Shown piece after piece: positions 1-5,403 of a DNA stretch of 6,126 nt; positions within the stretch are counted from its first letter, which is position 1; each line of letters starts with the position of its first letter. The translations under genes were made by a program, and so were the position numbers. The notes under the pieces were generated by a model. The model saw nothing but the letters and a program-made list of their open reading frames with translations, ran no database searches and was not told the origin of the DNA. The DNA is from Paracoccaceae bacterium (GTDB taxonomy: Bacteria; Pseudomonadota; Alphaproteobacteria; Rhodobacterales; Rhodobacteraceae): positions 8,755 through 14,880 of the forward strand of contig NVQY01000021.1 in the NCBI GenBank assembly GCA_002400675.1, written 5' to 3'.

Positions 1-792
1 CACCGTGGCTGTGATGTCCAGATCACCAAACCCGTGGCCTGCATCCTCTACAATGGCGGTGCCTGAATACGTCCCGTCGGGCACCTTGGCGATCAGCGAA
101 TCCATGTGTCGGTTGGCCATTTTCAGCAACTCTTCGATGCAGTCCTGCACCACTTCAAGCCCGTATTTGTCCAGCAGGGCGATCAGGTTGCGCGCGCCCA
201 CCTGACACGCGCCAATCAATGCGTTGAAATCACCCTCTTGATCACGCCTTGCGCGCATATTGGTCAGCAGCATGTTCAGAATGTCGTCGCGCGGCACGCC
301 CTTGTCCCAGATCTTGATTGGCGGGATGCGCAGACCTTCGGCATAGATCTCGGTGGCCGCAGGGTTGTAACCGGCAGGAACAGGCCCGCCGATGTCGGTC
401 AGATGGCCCTTGCAGACGGTCCAGAATATCAGCTCTCCGTGATAGAACACCGGGTAATACATGCAGGTATCGATGATGTGGCTGCCAGCGTAATCCGGAT
501 CGTTGTGCAGGATCAGATCGCCCTCGTGGATGTCGCCCTTGAAGAACCCGTCAACCGCCTTCATCGCCGGAATCAAAGACCCGAGGTGGATGGGGATGTC
601 CTGACCTTGCAGGATCATCTCGGGCGTGTGGTTGAACAGTGCTGTGGAATAGTCATGCGCCAGATTGAACACCGAGCTGCGCGCGGTCTGTTCCAGCGTC
701 AGGGTCATTTCGCGCTGGGTGGTTTCCAGCACACCACGCACCACCGACAGGGTGATCGGGTCAACCTTGGTTTCTGCCTTACTATCTGCCAT
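1..792 (-). CDS. hyuB: Hydantoinase B/oxoprolinase family protein, N-terminal part (C-terminus beyond the left edge)
   Basis: Reading the minus strand from the ATG at 792 gives 264 codons with no stop down to base 1, so the gene is partial at its 3' end. Family members run roughly 500-770 residues, so about a third to a half is visible. The product begins MADSKAETKVDPITLSVVRG, a typical family opening. Residues 97-108 hold an NDPDYAGSHIID stretch and 130-136 hold HLTDIGG. These match the conserved H-x-x-D and H-x-x-D-x-G-G motifs (H105, D108, H130, D133). This family is the B subunit of ATP-dependent N-methylhydantoinase, 5-oxoprolinase, caprolactamase and acetone/acetophenone carboxylases, working with a HyuA-type ATPase subunit that would lie to the left. 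No signal peptide is seen, so it is probably cytoplasmic. AAGGA at 802-806, nine bases upstream, supports the start. The gene is divergent from the araC-type regulator. Family assignment is firm; the substrate is unknown. Confidence 0.93.
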   Translation of the reverse strand, partial: MADSKAETKVDPITLSVVRGVLETTQREMTLTLEQTARSSVFNLAHDYSTALFNHTPEMILQGQDIPIHLGSLIPAMKAVDGFFKGDIHEGDLILHNDPDYAGSHIIDTCMYYPVFYHGELIFWTVCKGHLTDIGGPVPAGYNPAATEIYAEGLRIPPIKIWDKGVPRDDILNMLLTNMRARRDQEGDFNALIGACQVGARNLIALLDKYGLEVVQDCIEELLKMANRHMDSLIAKVPDGTYSGTAIVEDAGHGFGDLDITATV

Positions 793-801
793 TTTGCTTC
801 A

Positions 802-806
802 TCCTT
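802..806 (-). promoter_or_regulatory. Ribosome binding site for the hyuB-type gene
   Basis: AAGGA on the minus strand lies nine bases before the ATG at 792. It fixes the start of the partial hydantoinase-B gene. Confidence 0.7.
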
Positions 807-863
807 GTGCATTCATGTTGCTGGCAAGACTCGGCCGGAAAGCGTTCCCGGTCTTGATGCTGG

Positions 864-890
864 GCGCGCAATCGTTTGACCCTGCGCGCA
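864..890. repeat. Direct/inverted GCGCGCA repeat, candidate AraC-type operator
   Basis: GCGCGCA occurs at 864-870 and again at 884-890, a period of 20 bp, or about two helical turns. The second copy lies within the self-complementary octamer TGCGCGCA (883-890), so the pair can also be read as an inverted repeat (864-870 with 883-889). The possible -35 element TTGACC falls between the two copies. AraC-family dimers usually bind direct repeats spaced about two turns apart, so the geometry fits. GC-rich motifs do recur by chance in such genomes. Confidence 0.35.
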
Positions 891-914
891 CAACCTTTGA
901 TTCTTCTTGTTTTT

Positions 915-930
915 TATCGCCTGGGCGATA
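915..930. promoter_or_regulatory. Perfect interrupted palindrome, candidate operator or leader hairpin
   Basis: TATCGCCTGGGCGATA has seven-base arms that are exactly complementary (915-921 and 924-930) around a central TG. It lies 24 bases upstream of the regulator's ATG. If the message starts upstream it could form a hairpin close to the ribosome binding site; otherwise it could bind a dimeric repressor. It is not a terminator in either direction, because the T-run precedes the stem on the plus strand and becomes an A-run on the minus strand. Confidence 0.35.
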
Positions 931-940
931 CCCTTGCGTT

Positions 941-946
941 GGGGGA
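941..946 (+). promoter_or_regulatory. Ribosome binding site deciding the araC-type start
   Basis: GGGGGA lies eight bases before the ATG at 955. The frame is also open from a TTG at 907, but no purine-rich site precedes that codon. The extra 16 residues would also swallow the palindrome at 915-930. The ATG at 955 is therefore preferred. Confidence 0.6.
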
Positions 947-954
947 AAATCGCC

Positions 955-1920
955 ATGCACACCGAGTTCGTGTTTTCCACGTCCGACACAGCTCAGACCG
1001 GTCGGGCGGATGCCTGGAACCGGGTCATTGCCGAAAGCTATTTTCCGCTGGACCTGAGTTTCCGGGACAAACAGCGCTTTAATGGCCGGCTTGAGCGGGC
1101 AACGCTGGGCCATGTGGGGTTTTCGCGGCTGACCTCGCAACCGGCCAGCTATGAACGCCGCGCCACCCATTTGTGCAATGCCCGAGAAGAGGAATACCTT
1201 GTCACCCTGCCGCGCAGCGCCCCGGTTGAATTCCGCCAGTTGGGTCGGGATGTGCGGTGCGATCCGGGCGGTTTCATCATTGAACGCGGCGACGAACCTT
1301 ACCGGTTCAGGTACGAAAAACCCAATGATCTGTTTGTGCTGAAAGTCTCGCGCAAGGCGCTGTCGGAACGGGTGCGCGACCCGGATCGATTTTGCGCCCG
1401 GGTGATCGACGCCACATCCGGATCGGCGGCCTTGTTCGCTTCGATGGTGGCGCATGTGCATGCGCGCCTGCCCGAGTTGGGGGCCTCGGCGGGGGAATTG
1501 CTGGGTCGGCAGATGCTGGAACTGCTGGGGTTGGCGCTGGATGATGCGGGCGGGCCGACCGACAATGGCGCATCCGTGGTGCGCGCCGCACATCTGACGC
1601 GGGTGGAGCGGTTCATTCGCGCCAATCTCAAACATCCCGACCTTTCGCCCGGGTTTATTGCCGCCGGGTGCGGTATCTCTACGCGCTATCTGCATGACCT
1701 GTTCCGGGACGTGAACGGCACCGTGTCGCAACACATCCGCGACCAGCGTCTGATTGCGGCGCGCGACCGGCTTGCGGCGTCTGGTTCGGTGCGGATTGCC
1801 GATGTTGCCTATCGGTTCGGGTTCTCGGATCAGGCGCAGTTTTCGCGGCTGTTCAAGGCGCGGTTTGGTGTCACCCCATCCGATTTTCAGCGCCAACCGG
1901 CCATGCGGCACCCGACCTGA
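955..1920 (+). CDS. AraC-family transcriptional regulator
   Basis: A 321-residue protein from the ATG at 955 to a TGA at 1918-1920, normal for the two-domain AraC class. Residues about 15-195 look like the AraC-binding-like sensor domain (PF14525 type), with the usual 'pGgfii..gdepy.f' segment at 104-118 and a 'lkVSRkaLseRV' segment at 129-140. The C-terminal DNA-binding domain has two helix-turn-helix units, near 230-252 and 279-300. The second ends in the family signature FSDQAQFSRLFKARFGVTP (290-308). The gene faces away from the hyuB-type gene and converges on the pxp operon, with a 20-bp gap to the pxpC stop. I infer that it controls the divergent promoter and possibly the pxp operon in response to a pathway substrate. 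The ligand, and whether it activates or represses, cannot be read from the sequence. Confidence 0.95.
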   Translation: MHTEFVFSTSDTAQTGRADAWNRVIAESYFPLDLSFRDKQRFNGRLERATLGHVGFSRLTSQPASYERRATHLCNAREEEYLVTLPRSAPVEFRQLGRDVRCDPGGFIIERGDEPYRFRYEKPNDLFVLKVSRKALSERVRDPDRFCARVIDATSGSAALFASMVAHVHARLPELGASAGELLGRQMLELLGLALDDAGGPTDNGASVVRAAHLTRVERFIRANLKHPDLSPGFIAAGCGISTRYLHDLFRDVNGTVSQHIRDQRLIAARDRLAASGSVRIADVAYRFGFSDQAQFSRLFKARFGVTPSDFQRQPAMRHPT

Positions 1921-1940
1921 CCTGTGCGGGCTGGCTAAGC

Positions 1941-2912
1941 TCACGCCAGCGCCTCGCGGAGGCGTTGCAGGGCCGTGCGCCGTTCGCCCCGCGCCGCCAA
2001 TGCGCCCGCCATATCGACCTTGACGAACTTTACCGGCATGTGCGGCTGTAGCTGGCCGATGAAATCCATGTCGGCGGATATGATCGCGCCAAGGGTGAAA
2101 TAGCCCCCCCCCGATACCGCGTCACGGTGCAGCACGATGGGTTCGCTACCCCCCGGCACCTGAATCGAGCCATAAGAATAACAGCCGTCAACGATGTTGG
2201 ACGGATCAGCACCAGCCCCAAAGGGTGGTTCGCGGTCAACAAATTCCAGCGCCCGACCGCCCCGGAACCGGTATCCCATTCGGTCCGCCTCGGGGGCGAC
2301 TTTCCACTCGTCGTCAAAGAATGCATGACCCGCCGCTTCGGTCAGCCGGTGCCAGTAAAGGCCGGGTAGAACCCGCAAACGGGCCGGATTGTCCGGCAAC
2401 CGGCGCAAGGCTGGTGCCACCTGTTGCCCTGCCTTGCCGTTTGACGCGGTCCCTACCGGCAATTCATCGCCGGTTTCAACATTGCGCCCATTCACGCCGC
2501 CCAAAGCACCAATCGGATAGGTTGACCGGCTACCAAGGGCGGGCTTGGTATCAATTCCGCCGCTGACGGCGATATAGGCGCGCGCGCCGGATTTGAGGAA
2601 ATCAAAGCTGAGAACCTGCCCGGCTTTTACCTGAAACGATGCCCAGCCGTCGCGCGGTTCTCCGTCTACCTTTACCGGCAGGTCTGCGCCGGTCACGGCA
2701 ACAATGGCGTCTCTGGTGAATTCGATTTTCGGCCCCAGAAACACCACCTCAAGACAGGCGGCCCCTTCGGGATTGCCAACCAGCAGGTTGGCGGCGCGCA
2801 GCGAAAACCGGTCCATCGCCCCGCTTATGGGAATGCCCAGATGGAAATACCCCGGTCGGCCAAGGTCCTGGATCGAGGTGGAAAGCCCGTGATTGATGAT
2901 TTTAAGCGTCAT
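1941..2912 (-). CDS. pxpC: PxpC/KipA-family carboxyltransferase subunit (5-oxoprolinase subunit C-like)
   Basis: A 323-residue cytoplasmic protein, close to the usual KipA/PxpC length (CT_A_B, formerly AHS2, domain). Conserved stretches are QDLGRPGYFHLGIPISGAMD at 15-34, NLLVGNPEGAACLE at 42-55, YIAVSGGID at 113-121, GSRSTYPIGALGG at 127-139, ADRMGYRFRG at 209-218, and GSIQVPGGSEPIVLHRD at 248-264 followed by SGGGY. PxpC works with PxpA and PxpB in ATP-dependent 5-oxoproline hydrolysis. The same fold is one half of the urea carboxylase carboxyltransferase domain. The ATG at 2912 overlaps the pxpB stop by 11 bp and follows GGAGG (2919-2923) by six bases, so it is translationally coupled and last in the operon. 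Residues 268-270 (Gly-Gly-Gly) are encoded by a run of nine G. Family is sure; beside accB/accC genes, a carboxyltransferase role is at least as likely as plain 5-oxoprolinase. Confidence 0.93.
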   Translation of the reverse strand: MTLKIINHGLSTSIQDLGRPGYFHLGIPISGAMDRFSLRAANLLVGNPEGAACLEVVFLGPKIEFTRDAIVAVTGADLPVKVDGEPRDGWASFQVKAGQVLSFDFLKSGARAYIAVSGGIDTKPALGSRSTYPIGALGGVNGRNVETGDELPVGTASNGKAGQQVAPALRRLPDNPARLRVLPGLYWHRLTEAAGHAFFDDEWKVAPEADRMGYRFRGGRALEFVDREPPFGAGADPSNIVDGCYSYGSIQVPGGSEPIVLHRDAVSGGGYFTLGAIISADMDFIGQLQPHMPVKFVKVDMAGALAARGERRTALQRLREALA

Positions 2913-3777
2913 TTAGGGCCTCCATCAGTCTGGCGTTGGTGCCGGTCATGTCAGCGTTGAATTCTTCAAGGTCAAACGCGACCTTGGCGATGCGCGGGCT
3001 ATATGTACCCGCCTCGACCGCCGCGACGATCCGGTCGTATTCCTGACGGTCAACCGGTTTCCATTTGACGATGTCGCCCGGGCGGAAAAACACCATGAAA
3101 TCCGTTAGGTACGATATTTTCTGTTCCGGGTCATAGATCGGCATCGGGGTGATGCCGAACATCTGATAGCCGCCCGCGCCGCGCACAGAATAGATGCAGG
3201 AAAAACATCCCCCATAACCCACCGTCAGTTTGGGCGTATCGGTGCGCGGGCTGAGGTATTTGGGGACCTGCAACTGTTTTTCGCGCTCGACCAACTGATA
3301 GAGGAACGGCAGCCCCGCGACAAAGCCGACCATCGACACAAACCACGGCGTTGAGTGATGCGCCTCGATGAAGCCATCAACACTGTCGTACCCGTTGATC
3401 CGCGCGGCATAATCCAGATCGCTGCCCGACGGGTCCTGATGACGCTCGCGAAAGCGCATCAGGGTTTCGTGGGTCCATGGGTCCTGATAATAGACCGGGA
3501 TTTCGATGATCCGCGTATCCAGACGCTTGTCGGCATGTTCTGCCTGCGTCTCCAGTTCCTTGACCCGTGCCATGATCGCGTCCGGGGCAATCACATCCGG
3601 GTCGAAACGCACCTGAAACGACGCATTGGCCGGGCAAATTTCGGTCACGCCGTCGATGTTAGCGTCGCGCACCACCTTGCTCATCGACAGGGATTTGAAA
3701 AACGCCTCGAGCGACATCTCGTCACCGATTTCGACAAATACATGCTCGTCGCCGCCATATGAGTATCTTGTTCTCAT
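2902..3777 (-). CDS. pxpB: Long PxpB/KipI-family carboxyltransferase subunit with C-terminal extension
   Basis: A 291-residue protein, clearly longer than typical PxpB/KipI (about 220-240). The start is the ATG at 3777, which overlaps the accC stop as ATGA and has AAGGGAG at 3785-3791, seven bases upstream. An in-frame ATG at 3828 would add a basic 17-residue tail inside accC and is rejected. Residues 1-90 form the KipI N-terminal part. IPVYYQDPW (93-101), GFVAGLPFLYQL (151-162) and GGYQMFGITPMPIYD (202-216) match the CT_C_D (formerly AHS1) core. The family stretch 'pAGSvgI..gqtgIYp' is replaced by a shorter GYGGCFSCIYSV (187-198). Residues from about 222 to 291 resemble the segment after the KipI-like part of urea carboxylase: an ISYLTDFMVFFRPGDIVKW-type strand, then VDRQEYDRIVAAVEAGTY. 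With PxpC it should form a carboxyltransferase/amidohydrolase complex. Family confident; substrate unknown. Confidence 0.9.
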   Translation of the reverse strand: MRTRYSYGGDEHVFVEIGDEMSLEAFFKSLSMSKVVRDANIDGVTEICPANASFQVRFDPDVIAPDAIMARVKELETQAEHADKRLDTRIIEIPVYYQDPWTHETLMRFRERHQDPSGSDLDYAARINGYDSVDGFIEAHHSTPWFVSMVGFVAGLPFLYQLVEREKQLQVPKYLSPRTDTPKLTVGYGGCFSCIYSVRGAGGYQMFGITPMPIYDPEQKISYLTDFMVFFRPGDIVKWKPVDRQEYDRIVAAVEAGTYSPRIAKVAFDLEEFNADMTGTNARLMEALNDA

Positions 3778-5147
3778 GGCACTTCTCCCTTTGTCAGATT
3801 TCCCGCGTCCAGCCATGGTTCCAGCCATTGGGTATGAAAATTTCCCGCCAACACATCCGGGTCGCGGGTCAGCGCCAGATGCAGGGGAATTGTGGTTTTC
3901 AACCCGTCGATTTGCAACGCCTCAAGCGCGTGCACCAGCCGGGCGATGGCATCTTGCCGGTCCTGCCCATGCACAATCAGCTTGCCGATCAGCGAGTCGT
4001 AAAAGGGCGGGATCGCGTAGCCCGGGTAAAGAAAATGATCAAACCGCACGCCCTTGCCGCTTGGGACGATCAACCCCGTGACCACGCCGGGAAAGGGCAT
4101 GAACTGCATATGTGGGTCTTCGGCGTTGATGCGCACTTCGATGGCGTGGCCGGTCTTGGAGATGTCGCTTTGCGCGACACTCAGGGGCTGGCCCCCCGCT
4201 ATGCAGAGCATTTCCTGCACCAGGTCAATGCCGGTGGTCATCTCGGAAACAGGGTGTTCCACCTGAATCCGGGTGTTCATTTCGATGAAATAGAAATCCT
4301 TGCTGGCCTCGTCATAAAGATATTCCACCGTGCCGGCACCGCAATACTGAACCGCCTCGGCCAGCGCGACAGCGGTTTGGCACAGGTGCTGACGGGTTGC
4401 CTCGTCCAGACAGGTCGCCCCGGCCTCTTCCCAGACCTTTTGGCGGCGGCGTTGCAACGAACATTCGCGTTCAAAGAAATGCACCGCATCTGTGCCATCG
4501 CCCATGATCTGTACCTCGATATGGCGCGGCGCGCGGATCGAGCGTTCAAGGTAAAGCCCGCCATCACCAAAGGCGGCTTCGGCCTCGGCCTTTGCCTGCG
4601 GGGCCATGGCGCGCAGATCATCCTCGTTTTGGGCAATGCGGATGCCGCGCCCTCCGCCCCCGGCGGCGGCCTTGATCATGACCGGATAACCAATTTCTGC
4701 CGCCACGCGGGCCGCGTCGTCAACGCTGTCGATGCGCCCGACCGAGCCGGGCACGATGGGCACCCCGGCGGCCCGTGCAATGGCGCGCGCGGATACCTTG
4801 TCACCCATCTGCTGAATCGTATCGGCTGAGGGGCCGACAAAGGTCATGCCCACCTTGATCACCGCGCGGGCAAAATCGGCGCTTTCGGCCAGAAAGCCAT
4901 AGCCGGGATGCACCGCGTCGGCGGATTTTTTGACCGCAGCCGCGATCACCTTGTCAATGTTCAGATAAGAATCCCGCGCGTGGGGCGCGCCGATGCAGAT
5001 CGCCTCGTCGGCCAGGCGCACGGCCAGCATGTCCTTGTCAGCCTCTGAGAACACCTGAATCGTGGTTATCCCCAGCGCCTTGGCCGCCCGAATGATCCGA
5101 ACGGCAATTTCACCGCGGTTGGCGATCAAAAGGCGGTTGATCGCCAT
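3774..5147 (-). CDS. accC: Biotin carboxylase subunit (AccC-type)
   Basis: A 457-residue protein, slightly longer than E. coli AccC (449). It catalyses ATP- and bicarbonate-dependent carboxylation of carrier-bound biotin. Seen in order are the N-terminal LLIANRGEIAVRIIRAA (6-22), HPGYGFLAE (80-88), the ATP-grasp glycine loop GGGGRG (163-168), RQKVWEE (235-241) and EMNTRIQVEHPV (289-300). By motif alignment the residues matching E. coli K116, K159, H209, K238, E276, E288, N290, R292 and R338 are present as K117, K159, H209, K237, E275, E289, N291, R293 and R339, so it should be active. The usual EEAPAP after the QKV motif reads EEAGAT (240-245). It starts two bases after the carrier gene stop and overlaps pxpB by ATGA. 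No acetyl-CoA or acyl-CoA carboxyltransferase gene lies in the window, so its partner is most likely PxpB/PxpC rather than fatty-acid synthesis. Confidence 0.95.
   Translation of the reverse strand: MAINRLLIANRGEIAVRIIRAAKALGITTIQVFSEADKDMLAVRLADEAICIGAPHARDSYLNIDKVIAAAVKKSADAVHPGYGFLAESADFARAVIKVGMTFVGPSADTIQQMGDKVSARAIARAAGVPIVPGSVGRIDSVDDAARVAAEIGYPVMIKAAAGGGGRGIRIAQNEDDLRAMAPQAKAEAEAAFGDGGLYLERSIRAPRHIEVQIMGDGTDAVHFFERECSLQRRRQKVWEEAGATCLDEATRQHLCQTAVALAEAVQYCGAGTVEYLYDEASKDFYFIEMNTRIQVEHPVSEMTTGIDLVQEMLCIAGGQPLSVAQSDISKTGHAIEVRINAEDPHMQFMPFPGVVTGLIVPSGKGVRFDHFLYPGYAIPPFYDSLIGKLIVHGQDRQDAIARLVHALEALQIDGLKTTIPLHLALTRDPDVLAGNFHTQWLEPWLDAGNLTKGEVP
3785..3791 (-). promoter_or_regulatory. Ribosome binding site deciding the pxpB start
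   Basis: AAGGGAG on the minus strand lies inside the last codons of accC, seven bases before the ATG at 3777. Together with the ATGA stop/start overlap it fixes the pxpB start. Confidence 0.75.
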
Positions 5148-5149
5148 GT

Positions 5150-5386
5150 TCAGTCGCCCAGCTCTGCCAGATCCTGCCCGGCGGTTACCGGTGCTGAATC
5201 TTCGGCCGAATAGCTGGCAAACGTGCCGGCGATTTCCGATTTGATCTCGATGAAGGTTTTCATTACTTCGACAAGGCCGATGGTGTCACCTATGGCCACC
5301 GCATCGCCGGTGTTCTTGAAGGGGCCGGAACCTGGGTCGGGACGAATATAGAAAGTGCCGGGCAGCGGGGATGGGATTGTTGGCAT
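5150..5386 (-). CDS. accB: Minimal biotin carboxyl carrier protein (biotinyl domain only)
   Basis: A 78-residue stand-alone biotinyl domain (PF00364). The biotin attachment motif is EVMKTF at 40-45, with K43 (bases 5258-5260) as the expected biotinylated lysine. The residue after the lysine is Thr rather than the common Met or Leu. A second half-motif with glycines flanks it (GDTIGLVEVM, 33-42), and the C-terminal strand carries GQDLAELGD. Housekeeping AccB is about 150 residues with an N-terminal extension and Ala/Pro linker. None is present here, so this is a dedicated carrier like those of accessory carboxylases. The ATG at 5386 is preceded by AGGAG (5392-5396) at five bases. It lies 17 bp after pxpA and two bases before accC. 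The symbol accB is used for the family; it is probably not the fatty-acid-synthesis carrier. Confidence 0.93.
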   Translation of the reverse strand: MPTIPSPLPGTFYIRPDPGSGPFKNTGDAVAIGDTIGLVEVMKTFIEIKSEIAGTFASYSAEDSAPVTAGQDLAELGD

Positions 5387-5403
5387 GGGGTCTCCTGTCG
5401 GGT

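Larger units (their letters stand above)
793..954. promoter_or_regulatory. Divergent intergenic region between the hyuB-type and araC-type genes
   Basis: This 162-bp gap separates two divergently transcribed genes and must hold both promoters unless transcription enters from farther away. On the plus strand a possible -35 TTGACC lies at 876-881. The hexamer 17 bp later, GATTCT at 899-904, is a weak -10 match, so this is only a guess. I recognise no convincing sigma-70 promoter on the minus strand. The region holds a repeated GCGCGCA motif, a 16-bp palindrome and an imperfect hairpin in the hyuB leader, listed separately. A regulator gene beside the promoter it controls is usual for AraC-type local regulators. 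Confidence 0.7.

Noticed and set aside
106..879. Plus-strand open frame of 257 codons across hyuB and the intergenic region
   Set aside because: Antisense to the hydantoinase-B gene, which has an uninterrupted frame with family motifs; the plus-strand product resembles nothing.
915..930. Intrinsic terminator at the palindrome
   Set aside because: The T-run comes before the stem on the plus strand and reads as A-run after it on the minus strand, so neither direction gives stem plus U-tract.
799..1944. Long open frame of 381 codons on the minus strand opposite the AraC gene
   Set aside because: It lies wholly antisense to a gene with clear helix-turn-helix signatures, is rich in Arg, Pro, His and Gln with no recognisable motif, and is typical of GC-rich antisense frames.
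1948..1966. Hairpin AGCGCCTC-GCG-GAGGCGTT near the convergent gene ends as an araC terminator
   Set aside because: The stem is good but no T-run follows on either strand, and it is also explained as pxpC coding sequence for the C-terminal Arg-Leu-Arg-Glu-Ala. It may still slow transcription, but there is no support beyond the stem.
1941..3777. KipI/KipA as sporulation kinase inhibitor and its antagonist
   Set aside because: That role belongs to sporulating Bacillus; the composition here suggests a Gram-negative host, and the neighbours are metabolic.
3778..3828. Upstream ATG at 3828 for pxpB
   Set aside because: It would add 17 basic, unconserved residues overlapping accC, whereas the ATG at 3777 has the ATGA overlap and a good ribosome binding site.
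3759..4829. Plus-strand open frame of 356 codons opposite accC
   Set aside because: Antisense to a biotin carboxylase with all catalytic motifs; no recognisable domain and composition typical of a shadow frame.
3774..5386. Housekeeping acetyl-CoA carboxylase accB-accC pair
   Set aside because: The carrier lacks the N-terminal extension and linker of fatty-acid-synthesis AccB, and both genes are embedded and overlapping within a pxp operon.
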